From Bacteroidales bacterium UBA2295 (GTDB lineage Bacteria > Bacteroidota > Bacteroidia > Bacteroidales > Tenuifilaceae): a stretch of DNA of 64,000 bases. Below, one piece after another: positions 43,101-51,998 of the stretch (the stretch's first letter is position 1; each line of letters begins with the position of its first letter). The position numbers and the translations under genes were made by a program. The notes under the pieces were generated by a model, which was not told the origin of the DNA, did no database searches, and was given only the letters and a program-made list of their open reading frames with translations. Where the stretch lies: assembly GCA_002345825.1 (NCBI GenBank), contig DDWD01000212.1, positions 29,454-93,453 on the forward strand, given 5' to 3'.

Positions 43101-44877
43101 TTATCAAATCTTTCTTCTCCTCCAATCCTTCTAACTTCTTCTCGGCCTCGGCTACTACCACATCGGTATTGTCGAGGGTGCTTCCGCTGGGCATCGTTAC
43201 GTAAAGTTTAAGCTCCTTAATTTCGGCCTCCTGCGATGAGGTTATGCTAACGGCTAAACTAATAAGCAAAGCCGCAAAAAATACCCCAAGAGCACCTAAA
43301 ACCGTTTTGGCCGGACTACGCATTGTGGTTTTGAGGAGCACCAGATATATTTGGATTAGCCTGTTGTGAATGGATAGCTTTTCAAATTGCAACGTTTTAT
43401 TCTTGCCACGTTTGAGAAAAAAATGGGTTATGGAAGGAATAAGTATAAGCGCAACAACCAGTGAAATAACCAGTGTTGATATTATTGAAACGCCAATGTG
43501 CTTCCCAATAAGGCCTATGAAGAAATTTTCGGAGAATACAAAAGGTAAAAATACGGTAATGGTGGTAAGCGTTGCGGCAAATATTGAACGCCACACCTCT
43601 TTGGTTCCCTGTACTACAGCCCTATCGGGATTAATCTTTTGTGATGCCAGTCGGTATATATTCTCCAGCACAACAATGCTATTATCGAGCAGCATACCAA
43701 TGGCCAAAGCCATACCCAATAGCGTAAGGCTGTTAATGCTTATACCGAATGCGTAGAAAAAGTTGAATGCGGTATAAACCGAAATTGGTATGGCCAAGGC
43801 GATGGCCACCACAAGCCTAATATTCTTGAGAAATATCCATAGAACAAATATGGCCAGTAGTCCACCCAAAAGAGCTAAGTCGATTATGGAGTTGATATTA
43901 TCCTCCATGGTTTCGGCAGTATTGTTCTGCACTACCAGCTCAATCTCCTTATCACCCAAATCCTGATTTAAGGTTTTAATAACCTCTTTTACCCTATTGG
44001 ACAGGTCGATAACATTGGCTTGCGAGTCCTTGGTTAGGCTAATAGCTACCGACTCTAGCCCATTAACACGGCTGTAGGTTTCCTGCGGTTTTAAACCGAA
44101 ATGAATTGTGGCAATGTCCTTTAGTTTAATCTCGCCCTTGTCCTTAACCACCAAATTATGGATATCGTTAAGGTCATCGAATTCTGCAATCACATTTACA
44201 AAGTGAAGCTGGTTGTTTTGGGTAACCCTACCAGCAAAGGTTCTTGCCCTGCTATTACTGTTCAAAGCCGATCGCACATCGGAAGGGGAAACACCGTAGG
44301 CTTCACAAGTTTCGCGATTGAGTATGATCTCAATGGATTTTTCCCTACCACCAAATACCTCTGCGTTGGCTATGCCATCAATATTTTTGATTTTATCTAC
44401 TATCTCCCTATTTGTAACCTGCCTAACCCTATCTACACCACCACTTCCCCGAACCTGAATGGTCATGAACATATTGTTCATCTGCTCAAGGTCGAACTTA
44501 AAAACCTGAACCCTAAAATCTTCGGGAAGTTGTTTCTTGGCCTCATCAACCTTTTCGACAAGTTTTAGGTATGCGTACTTTATATTTGTGTTCTGCTGAT
44601 ATGATATTTGAATGCTGCCCTGCTGCTGCCCTGCCGACGAGACAATCTCCTCAATACCCTCGAGCGTTCCAATGGCTCCCTCGAGTGGAATAATGGCCTG
44701 ATTCTCCATATACTTAGGATCAACCTCAAGAGGAGTACCCACCTGCACAAAAAGCATGGGGAGAGTGGCGTTGGGATACAGTTCAACCGGAAGATGCTTG
44801 TATGAGATATACCCAAGCATACTTAGCCCGGCAAAGAGCATTGCAATAAGGGTCTTTCTTTTAATTATAAAATCCAT
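40171..44877 (-). CDS. RND permease fused to an ABC ATPase (1568 aa)
   Basis: One uninterrupted frame joins two transporter classes. Residues 1-1025 form a complete RND efflux permease: TM1 at the N-terminus, two large periplasmic domains, TM4 with GMLLDNSIVVLENIYR and TM10 with GIVVNNGIILIDYSR. Residues about 1030-1285 add six hydrophobic segments, with a basic cytoplasmic loop after the second. Residues about 1290-1568 are a complete ABC ATPase: Walker A GPNGAGKST (1313-1321), signature FSGGMKQR (near 1414), Walker B VVDEPTAGLDP (D1437, E1438) and H-loop FSTHI. Twelve plus six spans put the ATPase in the cytoplasm, as needed. The ATPase may drive the short ABC-2 permease encoded next, or the six-span linker. 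I know of no characterised protein of this kind; the domain calls are firm and the mechanism is inferred. Confidence 0.9.
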   Translation of the reverse strand: MDFIIKRKTLIAMLFAGLSMLGYISYKHLPVELYPNATLPMLFVQVGTPLEVDPKYMENQAIIPLEGAIGTLEGIEEIVSSAGQQQGSIQISYQQNTNIKYAYLKLVEKVDEAKKQLPEDFRVQVFKFDLEQMNNMFMTIQVRGSGGVDRVRQVTNREIVDKIKNIDGIANAEVFGGREKSIEIILNRETCEAYGVSPSDVRSALNSNSRARTFAGRVTQNNQLHFVNVIAEFDDLNDIHNLVVKDKGEIKLKDIATIHFGLKPQETYSRVNGLESVAISLTKDSQANVIDLSNRVKEVIKTLNQDLGDKEIELVVQNNTAETMEDNINSIIDLALLGGLLAIFVLWIFLKNIRLVVAIALAIPISVYTAFNFFYAFGISINSLTLLGMALAIGMLLDNSIVVLENIYRLASQKINPDRAVVQGTKEVWRSIFAATLTTITVFLPFVFSENFFIGLIGKHIGVSIISTLVISLVVALILIPSITHFFLKRGKNKTLQFEKLSIHNRLIQIYLVLLKTTMRSPAKTVLGALGVFFAALLISLAVSITSSQEAEIKELKLYVTMPSGSTLDNTDVVVAEAEKKLEGLEEKKDLISQIYEEEAVLTISLVDNYLEKRNYSIPKIKNEISKQLRDVSPASFSWDPPTTSRRFGGNEGGFEGDDGFARMLGIGAQREKVIIKGQDFDRMLSHANDVKYYIGQLTSVKKIDIRLPAKRPELTLGLNKQLLAFYNIPVTSVLSELNSFQPSFSSGVTFKQDSEEYDIQIKTTGYNQQNERSFSDLKALPVRSADGAIYELQNISDFNFTEGLSTIRRTNQEKHLELVYEFTSEILDSKDLLDAARIEIDEIVASMPLPSGIALEVVHEENELGEFAFLLLMAFVLIYMILASVFESFTTPVVMMFSIPLAGIGSLALLILTGTSILNTNVMTGLLILLGIVVNNGIILIDYSRVLRARGYNESRALMMAGLARVRPILITAITTIIALIPLALGKAEYVALIGVPFAITIIGGLAISTLLTLIFIPTLNSGLKSALYWIYSQSTIIKVLQITVWIIGSYFIFTEIDSRVWQIINFILLVIAVPATIFFVQNSLRKANEKLIDKDEPIHIKIRNLVKIYDWDNRFMRDWKSGIRIRKRLGIENEYKSFADLKGVIWQLPLVAFLVYFIYFHLHSDIWGMFLPIGLYIIVLSFLYPFQGFWSKSADGSNKYLGFIIKGIFLIFLWLFPAFALMAYYFKYKNLGFVIPVAVFWYIAIAIKRTSESLYNNRVNVNRITGRFKGLRQFFYRIVLSIPIIGKKKVPFKALKGVSLDIHTGMFGLLGPNGAGKSTLMRIICGVLEQSYGQITINNIDLKEKREELQGLIGFLPQEFGMYENMTAWDFLNYMGILKKIFNQQERFNRINYVLSAVHMEANKNEKIGSFSGGMKQRIGIAQILLHLPRILVVDEPTAGLDPRERIRFRNLLVELSKERVVIFSTHIIEDVASSCSMVAVMRKGEVRYLGAPIEMVKIAKDRVWSLRLPVEQFEEIKDSLVVIHHLKEGDYIRCRCLAKDPPTDDAKLVKANLEDAYLYLLSDGE

Positions 44878-44909
44878 TTACTTAATGATTTGCGTATAGC
44901 GTAAGTAAA

Positions 44910-47900
44910 CTAAGCTTTAAATATTCTTGCCTTAATACTTTCGAAAACATAATAAAGGCATGGGATTACCGCTAGTGTTAGCAAAGTTGAAGTAACTAGC
45001 CCTGAAATTACGGCAATTGCCATGGGCGAACGCAACGAGGCGCTCTCGCCAATTCCGAGCGTTAATGGCAACAAAGCCAGTATAGTTGTTAAGCTGGTCA
45101 TAACTATTGGGCGAATCCTGTTCTCTCCTGCCCCGATAATAGCATCGCGGAGCGAAAGTCCCTTTTCTCGCAACTTGTTAATTGCATCAACAAGAATAAT
45201 AGAATCGTTTACAGCTATACCTGCCAGCATAATAATACCGATGTATGCCATTATGCTTAGTGGTTTTCCAATTATTAGGAATGCCCAAACAGTTCCCACA
45301 GCGGCAAGGGGTATGGTTAAAAGAATGGTAAAGGGATGCAACAGCGATTCGAAAGTGGATGCCATAACCATATAAACCAGCACAATGGAGAGGATAAGCG
45401 CAAAGCTTAGGTTGCTCATCGCATCCTTTCGTTTTTGCTCTTCGCCCTCGATGGATATTTGGTAATCTGCTGGAACATCAATATTAGATAGCTGCTGCTT
45501 CACATCCTTTACAAGAATATTAAAAGGAATGTCGGTAGCAGTATAAGCCATAACCCTGCCTATTCGTGTCTGGTTGCGGCGTAATAGCTGCTTAGCCGAT
45601 ACGGAATTTTTAATGCTTGCCACCTCGTATAGGTTAACCTCTCCGTTTTGAGTACTTATTTTAAGCGCATTAAATTCTGACAGGCTCATTTCGGGTAGTT
45701 TGATGGTAATATCACTCATTTCGCCACCCTTCTCGTATTTACCTGCACTTTTTCCCATTAGCTTTTCCTTAAGCTGGTTTACAATATTATCGACAGTTAA
45801 ACCGTATATGCCTGCTTTATACCTATCAATCACAACATCTACCTCTGGAGCACCCTCCTCAATACTAGTTTTTACATTATGCAGATTTGACAAGCCTATC
45901 AGGCTAGTCTTTACTTGGTCTGTTAAATCACTAATCACATCCAATCGTTTGCCCTTAACCTCAATAACAAGCGGAGCCTCGTCTGTACCAAGGGTTGCCT
46001 GTAAGGCAGTTTCGTCGCGAATAATTGAAATTTCGGCATCGGGAATTGCTCCTAGCTGATCCTCTACAGCCGCCATAATGCTATTGGATTGATCGACCCA
46101 ATTGCTGTTGATAATCACCTTAATGTTTGCAGTATTCTCGTTCTGAAAAACCGATTTCTCATTTCCAAATCCGCTACTTGGGCCAATCTGGCTATAAAGA
46201 ATTTCGGCTCTCTCGCCAAGTAAATCGGTAAGTATACCTTCTATTGCCCTAACCGTTTCCGAAGTCCTCTCGAGCTGAGTGCCCTCATTTAGCTTTATGT
46301 CGATACTAAACTCGCTAGTAGCACTTTTGGGCAGAAATTCCGATCCCACTTTAGGAAATACGAAAGCCGTAGCAGCCATTAGGACAAGGGCTACAATTAG
46401 AATAACCGTTTTATGATTAAGCATCTTTGACAAAACCCTTCCGTACCACGAAATCTTTACGGCCTCTACCTTATCCTTGGTGATTTTATCTTTAAATGCA
46501 ACTTTAAAAAGCATTGGAATAACCAGTATGGCAACAAAAAGCGAAGCTAAAAGCGAAAACGCCACAGTCCACGCCTGATCCTTAAAAAGCGCACCCGATG
46601 CACCCTGTAGATATACAATTGGCAGGAAGACCACTATGGTTGTTAGGGTTGAGGCAATAATTGCCCCTCCAACCTCGGCCGTTCCGTTTATTGCTGCCTC
46701 CTTAACCGACACTCCCCGTTCCATATGGCGGAAAATATTCTCTACCACCACAATGGCATTATCAACCAGCATTCCTGCTCCGAGCGCCAGTCCACCCAAA
46801 GTCATAATATTTAGGGTTAGGCCATTAAAGTACATCAGGTTAAATGTGGCAACAATTGAGATTGGGATAGCGAAAGATATGATAGCTGTAACCTTTAAGC
46901 GACGCAAAAAGATGAATAGAACGAAAACGGCAATGAGTATCCCAATTAGCGCTGTGTCCCTAACCTCGTTTACTGAGGTTTGAATAAAACGCCCTTGGTT
47001 CTGAACCACAATAAAATCGTAGCCCGGTAGGGCTTTTTTAATTGTCTCTAACGATTTTGTTAACTCATTTACAGCCTTTACAGTGTTGGATCCAGTCTCT
47101 TTATGCACCGATAAACCCACACAACGCTGGCCATTAATTCGAACGATATTGAGCGGCTGCTTATTCACAAAACTTACCTTGGCCACATCGACAAGAAGAA
47201 TGGGAACCTTTTCCTCGTTATTTTGCTGTGGGGTTGAGCCCTGTGCAGTTGGCTCATTTTTAATCAGCCTATAACTTAACACTAAATTTTCAATATCCTC
47301 AACTGTTCTAACCAAACCCGAACCTTTTATTATAAACTTTTTGCCCATTTCAACAATGCTTCCGCCCGAAACGTTTCGGTTCATATTCTGGATGGCCGAG
47401 GCAATATCGCCAGTTGAAAGATTGAATGCCTTTAGCTTAAAAGGATCGGTTTCAATCTGAATCTCTTTTTCCTCGGTACCGCTGAGGGTTATATCGGCAA
47501 TTCCTTCGAGCCTAATGAGCTCATTGCGAATGTAGCTTTCGCCCACCTTGCGTAGCTCATCCAAATCGGAAATTTCAGAGTGCATCATGGCTACAATCAT
47601 CACTGGCGCAGCATTAGGATCGTGCTGTGATATGTTGAAACTCTCAATATCGGTACTTTGGCTATAGGTGGTAAGGGCGCGCTGCAAATCGAGAAAGGCT
47701 TCGTCCATATCGGTTCCCCAATTGTACTCCACGGTTATCCTGGCCGACCCAACCATACAGATTGACGAAACCTGAGCGACACCTTTTTGCCTTATTGCTT
47801 GCGACTCGATGCTCTCAACAAATTGCTTCTCAATTTCCTCGGGGGGTCGCTCGCCCGCATTTAGCTCCACAAATATTCTTGGGGCGTTCATATCGGGGAA

Positions 47901-48011
47901 AAGATCGATGCTAAGCCTACCAAAAGATATGTACCCAAGTAGCAGAATGCCTAGCACCAGCATCGAAACTGTTACGGGATTATTTACCGAAAATTGGGTT
48001 ATTCTTCTCAT
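44910..48011 (-). CDS. RND efflux permease (HAE-like)
   Basis: Complete inner-membrane RND permease of 1033 residues with the usual 12 spans and two periplasmic loops. It opens with TQFSVNNPVTVSMLVLGILL and has TM4 GAGMLVDNAIVVVENIFR and TM10 GIAVNDSIILVDAINKL. It lies 32 bases upstream of the RND-ABC fusion and downstream of MFP and TolC genes. Two adjacent, different RND permeases suggest a mixed trimer as in MdtBC. The N-terminal halves of both proteins share the L-F-P-[DN]-hydrophobic entry segment (LFPDMNAP here). Confidence 0.93.
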   Translation of the reverse strand: MRRITQFSVNNPVTVSMLVLGILLLGYISFGRLSIDLFPDMNAPRIFVELNAGERPPEEIEKQFVESIESQAIRQKGVAQVSSICMVGSARITVEYNWGTDMDEAFLDLQRALTTYSQSTDIESFNISQHDPNAAPVMIVAMMHSEISDLDELRKVGESYIRNELIRLEGIADITLSGTEEKEIQIETDPFKLKAFNLSTGDIASAIQNMNRNVSGGSIVEMGKKFIIKGSGLVRTVEDIENLVLSYRLIKNEPTAQGSTPQQNNEEKVPILLVDVAKVSFVNKQPLNIVRINGQRCVGLSVHKETGSNTVKAVNELTKSLETIKKALPGYDFIVVQNQGRFIQTSVNEVRDTALIGILIAVFVLFIFLRRLKVTAIISFAIPISIVATFNLMYFNGLTLNIMTLGGLALGAGMLVDNAIVVVENIFRHMERGVSVKEAAINGTAEVGGAIIASTLTTIVVFLPIVYLQGASGALFKDQAWTVAFSLLASLFVAILVIPMLFKVAFKDKITKDKVEAVKISWYGRVLSKMLNHKTVILIVALVLMAATAFVFPKVGSEFLPKSATSEFSIDIKLNEGTQLERTSETVRAIEGILTDLLGERAEILYSQIGPSSGFGNEKSVFQNENTANIKVIINSNWVDQSNSIMAAVEDQLGAIPDAEISIIRDETALQATLGTDEAPLVIEVKGKRLDVISDLTDQVKTSLIGLSNLHNVKTSIEEGAPEVDVVIDRYKAGIYGLTVDNIVNQLKEKLMGKSAGKYEKGGEMSDITIKLPEMSLSEFNALKISTQNGEVNLYEVASIKNSVSAKQLLRRNQTRIGRVMAYTATDIPFNILVKDVKQQLSNIDVPADYQISIEGEEQKRKDAMSNLSFALILSIVLVYMVMASTFESLLHPFTILLTIPLAAVGTVWAFLIIGKPLSIMAYIGIIMLAGIAVNDSIILVDAINKLREKGLSLRDAIIGAGENRIRPIVMTSLTTILALLPLTLGIGESASLRSPMAIAVISGLVTSTLLTLAVIPCLYYVFESIKARIFKA

Positions 48012-48053
48012 TATAATCAGTTATTGCTGGAAAAAACTATTGTTCCAACTCTA

Positions 48054-49298
48054 TTAATTGTGATTTAACTTGTTGCTTATCCTTTCTCCATAGGTTATCC
48101 ATCGCCATAGCCACTCGGCAGGGCCAAACTTATACTTACTTAGCCACCAATGGCTAATGGGTAGCTGAATGCCCCAAATTACCATGGCTACGATTAATCC
48201 TTGAAATGCATCAACCTTGCCATACAAACCAAACCCATAACCATAAAAAATAGTTGTGCATATTACGCTTTGCAACAGGTAGTTGGTAAGCGCCATTCTA
48301 CCCGTTGATGAAACCATTTGAAGTAGTTTTACACTGCTAAAGCGATTGTAAAGCAGCAGGCCGCCAGAAAAATATGCTAGGGCTAAAATGGGAGAACCCA
48401 AAAACAGTCCAACGATATGGTATGCTCCACTCATATCGAAAGCAAGTCGTGAATAGTTAAAAACACCATAGGGATGAAGTGCTACTATTGGCAAGCCTAG
48501 TAGTAGAGTAATCCAAAACATTTTTTTAAAAAATGGCTTATTCTCGGTGATGCTATTTAACTTTCCGCTTTTACCCAGCGCTAAACCTACTAAAAACATT
48601 GCCAATATGGATGGAAACAACACAATAAAACCCGAGTACTGCTGTGCTAACTCTTTAACCCTTACGCCAACCATTGCTAGGTAATTTGTTCCGGAATACG
48701 CCTCGTTTGCCAACTGGGCATTTTGAGCAAATGTTTCTTCAACCTTATGGAACTGCTCAAGTACAAAATCCATATCGGGTAGGTTTGACACGAGTTCAAC
48801 CAGACAAAAAATCAAAATCTGAAATAAAAGTATAAATACAACCAACCCAACAGACCACTTGATTAGCCCTTTAATGGAAACCCGTTTAAAAGCAATTAGC
48901 ATAAAACCAATAAGGCTGTAGCTAATAAGAATATCTCCCGACCATACTAAAAATGCGTGTACCAAACCAAAAAGCAGGAGTCCCAGCATTCGACGTTTAA
49001 AGAACGAGTCCATCACAACCCGTTGGGTTTGCTCCTTTAGCAAAAAGATGCTGAAGCCAAAACCAAAGAGTAGAGAGAATAAGGAGTAGAACTTTCCCTC
49101 GGCAAAAAAGTACACAAACCCCTTTGCAATAACATTGAGTGTTCCGCCTGAATTGGGCTGCTCGAGGGTCATTCCAAAAATTGAACTTCGGAAAATGGCC
49201 ATATTCACCAGAAGAATTCCTAACAAAGCAAATCCTCTTACAAAGTCAATCTCATTGATTCGTTCTTGAGGGGATATGGGTTTAATATTTTGGTTCAT
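48054..49298 (-). CDS. DUF418 (YeiB-like) membrane protein
   Basis: Integral membrane protein of 414 residues with about ten spans. The N-terminus ERINEIDFVRGFALLGILLVN and the C-terminal DUF418 region (MALTNYLLQSVICTTIFYGYGFGLYG, then PISHWWLSKYKFGPAEWLWR) are diagnostic. Its function is not established; related proteins share a fold with membrane acyltransferases. It is embedded in the exporter operon (33- and 42-base gaps), so it may modify or move the exported lipid-like substrate, but this is speculation from position. Confidence 0.9.
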   Translation of the reverse strand: MNQNIKPISPQERINEIDFVRGFALLGILLVNMAIFRSSIFGMTLEQPNSGGTLNVIAKGFVYFFAEGKFYSLFSLLFGFGFSIFLLKEQTQRVVMDSFFKRRMLGLLLFGLVHAFLVWSGDILISYSLIGFMLIAFKRVSIKGLIKWSVGLVVFILLFQILIFCLVELVSNLPDMDFVLEQFHKVEETFAQNAQLANEAYSGTNYLAMVGVRVKELAQQYSGFIVLFPSILAMFLVGLALGKSGKLNSITENKPFFKKMFWITLLLGLPIVALHPYGVFNYSRLAFDMSGAYHIVGLFLGSPILALAYFSGGLLLYNRFSSVKLLQMVSSTGRMALTNYLLQSVICTTIFYGYGFGLYGKVDAFQGLIVAMVIWGIQLPISHWWLSKYKFGPAEWLWRWITYGERISNKLNHN

Positions 49299-49331
49299 TG
49301 GAATTTGAGTGTGTTTAGCTTGAGTTTTAAT

Positions 49332-50381
49332 TTACCTAACCACTTTAACTTTGGATCTGTTCCGCAGCGTTTCAAAACCTTTAGTAACCAACCGTTCACC
49401 CTTCTCTAACCCAGAGGTAATTTGCACCTCTGTCTGGTTCTCTAAACCAAAGGTTACCAAGCGCTCCTGAGCAAGTCCTTTATCAACAACAAATACGGTA
49501 TTACCTCTTTGTTTCGAGATAATTACGTTTTTGGGTATAACCAAAGCGCTATCGACCCTTGCCACCACAATTTCGCCCTTGGCAAACATTCCTGGCCTTA
49601 GAAGTAGCTTGGGATTATTTATGGTAATCATTGTTTTGAACGATCGGGTGGTCACATCAATTGCTGGGGAAATCTGCGATATTGAACCTTGTAGCGTATC
49701 GTTGGGCAGTGTATAGTTTGTAATATTAACACCCTGACCAATTTTTACGGTGGGGTAATCCTTTTCGGCCAAGCTGGTCTCCATGTACAGCTGGCTATAA
49801 TCCATAATTTTAAACATTACGGTATTGGCATCAATACGTGTTGCAGGGGTTTGATAGGGTAATTCGACGATAACCCCAGAGAATGGAGCTTTCACGGTCA
49901 TTTTAGCAAGCCTAATAAGTGCATCCTCGTAGGAATATTTTGAGTTGATATAATCAATCTCAGCATTTTTAAGCTCACTAAGGGTAACGCCACCCTTCTC
50001 ATAAAGTGATTGCTGCTTCTCGTAAACCTGTTTCGATATTTCAAGTCTTAGCTCAAGTGATGTTAATTTGATATTGTTCTCAAACTCTTTATCATCAATA
50101 CGAATTATTTTCGCGCCCTCGGCAACGTAATCGCCCAGCGAGTATTTTTTCCCCGTTTTCGGGTTGACAAGCAGATTATAGATTCCTGAAATTTCACTTT
50201 TTAGGGTTGCCTCCTTAATGGGGCTTACATTACCTGTGGTTTCGATGAATCGCTCAATAGATTTTAATTCTAAATCCATAACCGAAACGGGAACGGAAAT
50301 ATCCTTATTCAAATCGTCGTTGGTCTGATTGCAGGATAAAAACACTAGGGTTATTAATGTGATGGCTAATAATTTTCTCAT
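49332..50381 (-). CDS. RND periplasmic adaptor lipoprotein (membrane-fusion protein)
   Basis: Periplasmic adaptor (349 residues) linking inner-membrane pump and TolC channel. The signal peptide ends in the lipobox LSC (C17). The order is the standard HlyD/AcrA one: a beta-barrel-like segment, a split lipoyl/biotinyl domain (SGIYNLLVNPKTGKKYSLGDYV near 65-90 and the matching TVKAPFSGVIVELPY near 163-177), a helical hairpin between them (about 100-160), then the beta-barrel (RPGMFAKGEI) and membrane-proximal domain. It is the only adaptor in the operon, so it must serve all pumps in it. Confidence 0.93.
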   Translation of the reverse strand: MRKLLAITLITLVFLSCNQTNDDLNKDISVPVSVMDLELKSIERFIETTGNVSPIKEATLKSEISGIYNLLVNPKTGKKYSLGDYVAEGAKIIRIDDKEFENNIKLTSLELRLEISKQVYEKQQSLYEKGGVTLSELKNAEIDYINSKYSYEDALIRLAKMTVKAPFSGVIVELPYQTPATRIDANTVMFKIMDYSQLYMETSLAEKDYPTVKIGQGVNITNYTLPNDTLQGSISQISPAIDVTTRSFKTMITINNPKLLLRPGMFAKGEIVVARVDSALVIPKNVIISKQRGNTVFVVDKGLAQERLVTFGLENQTEVQITSGLEKGERLVTKGFETLRNRSKVKVVR

Positions 50382-50406
50382 TGCAGTAGGTTTATGCTAT
50401 TATGTT

Positions 50407-51921
50407 TTACTTTACGTTTTGCAGATTTTGCTGAAACTCAAGCGGCACAAAAGAGGTATTCCGCTCGAAATCCCAAAGCGATTGAATTTTCAGGTTTAGC
50501 AATTCCAGCTTATAGTTGATAAGCGCATTGGAAAGGTTGATTTTTTTCTGCGACAGCTGATTCTGATATCGCTCCAAATCGATACTAGTTAAATCGCCAT
50601 TTCGGTAGCGCTCTAGATTAATCTCGTAGGTTAGCTTGGCATTCTTCTCGTTCTGCTCGGCAATGGCAATCTGAGTGGTAAGGTTTTGCAAATTGCGAAA
50701 TGTTTTTCGGATGTTGATGACGATATCCTTTTCCAGCTCCTTAAGGTCAATCTCTTTCGATTCTACTCTAAGCTCTGCCGCACGGATGCGTGCTTTTCTC
50801 TCGCCCCAATCGAATATGGGAACCGAAAAAGAGATTCCAACCTGCGGACTACGTGTGGGCTTGTCGTACATGTTTACAAACTGCTCGTTGTTGCCCATTA
50901 TTCCTAACGAAAGGTTAACATCACCCTTAAACTCGTTGGTGGCGGAGGTCTCAATCAAGTCCATTTCGGCATTATTTAAATCGATTTTGCGCTGAGTTAG
51001 CTCAAGCCTTTGGCTTAAACCGTTCTCAATGGCCTTGTCTAAGTCCACCAAAACGGGTATGTAGTTAATATCTGTTGATATTTCCACTTTATCGTCAAGG
51101 GGTAATCCGATGAGCTGCTTAAATTGATCCATAGAATTTTCGAGATCAACCAGCGCATTATCTAGGTTCGATTGGCTTGTGGCATAGTTAAGTTCGCCCT
51201 GTAGCAGCTCCTCCTGGGCCGAAAGGCCTGCCTCAACCTTGCTGCGAATAATATCGAGACTAATTTTCTGATTTTCGAACTCTTCGCGAGCAATCTGAAC
51301 CGACATCTGCTTTTGGTAGATAGAGTAAAACGCTTGGGTTACCATTCGTTCCATGCTAAGCATTTGTATGGAGTAAGCCAGCGTCGCATTCTCGAGGCTT
51401 AACTGGTTCCTCTTTAAATTCATTTGTGTACGGTTGTAGGTGAAAAGTGGCTGGTTGTAGCTAAGAAAAAAGTTGTTGTTAAAACCGCTATAGGTTTTTG
51501 TGGTGGTGCCTGGATTTAGAGGATCCTGATTGTTCACATCCGACTTGGTATTCAGATACTCAAAGTTGTTCCGCAGCGATAAAACGCCATCGGTCCATTT
51601 AATGGGCTGGGCTATAAGTAATCCACCACTCGATGATATTCGCTCCGACTTATACCATTGCGAGAAGTATTCGTCGTAACTATCGCTTACAGAATACTCT
51701 ATTGGAGAAACATTTAACGAAAAGAATGATTTTAGCCCCGCCAGCTGAGCATTTAGTAGCTCTCTGCTCTGCTCCATATTTAGCCTCGACTGCCGAATAT
51801 CGGGACTATTCTCAAGTGAAATGAGCATAGCATCTTCTAAAGTTAGAATTTTTTGAGCATTCGAACTTAGCACCAGTAGTGAAGTAAAAGCATAAGTAAG
51901 AAATAGCTTTATATGTTTCAT
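50407..51921 (-). CDS. TolC-family outer-membrane efflux channel
   Basis: Outer-membrane factor of 504 residues with a signal peptide (cleavage near SSNAQ, residue 23) and the repeated long-helix plus barrel-strand layout of TolC. Signature elements include LTLEDAMLISLENSPDIRQSRL at the N-terminus and GERKARIRAAELRVESKEIDL in the second half. I start at the ATG at 51921; the in-frame ATG at 51963 adds 14 polar residues ahead of the signal peptide. It provides the exit duct for the ABC and RND modules of the same operon. Confidence 0.93.
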   Translation of the reverse strand: MKHIKLFLTYAFTSLLVLSSNAQKILTLEDAMLISLENSPDIRQSRLNMEQSRELLNAQLAGLKSFFSLNVSPIEYSVSDSYDEYFSQWYKSERISSSGGLLIAQPIKWTDGVLSLRNNFEYLNTKSDVNNQDPLNPGTTTKTYSGFNNNFFLSYNQPLFTYNRTQMNLKRNQLSLENATLAYSIQMLSMERMVTQAFYSIYQKQMSVQIAREEFENQKISLDIIRSKVEAGLSAQEELLQGELNYATSQSNLDNALVDLENSMDQFKQLIGLPLDDKVEISTDINYIPVLVDLDKAIENGLSQRLELTQRKIDLNNAEMDLIETSATNEFKGDVNLSLGIMGNNEQFVNMYDKPTRSPQVGISFSVPIFDWGERKARIRAAELRVESKEIDLKELEKDIVINIRKTFRNLQNLTTQIAIAEQNEKNAKLTYEINLERYRNGDLTSIDLERYQNQLSQKKINLSNALINYKLELLNLKIQSLWDFERNTSFVPLEFQQNLQNVK

Positions 51922-51998
51922 ATTTTTGGGGTATTGTGTATTTATATTATTTTTTAACTCCAATATTTATGTTTATAGCGTTGATATATTTGTATTTA

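Noticed and set aside
42210..43756. Several open frames of 66-128 codons antisense to the RND-ABC fusion
   Set aside because: All are shadows of the long conserved coding frame on the minus strand.
40171..44877. Idea that the RND-ABC fusion is two genes joined by a frameshift in the data
   Set aside because: The frame runs through without interruption, the linker is a sensible membrane region with an even span count, and no start or stop signals split it; an assembly check is still listed with the finding.
46636..46983. 115-codon open frame antisense to the RND permease gene
   Set aside because: Composition is that of a mirrored membrane-protein gene (Ser/Thr/Pro/Ile-rich); the RND frame is beyond doubt.
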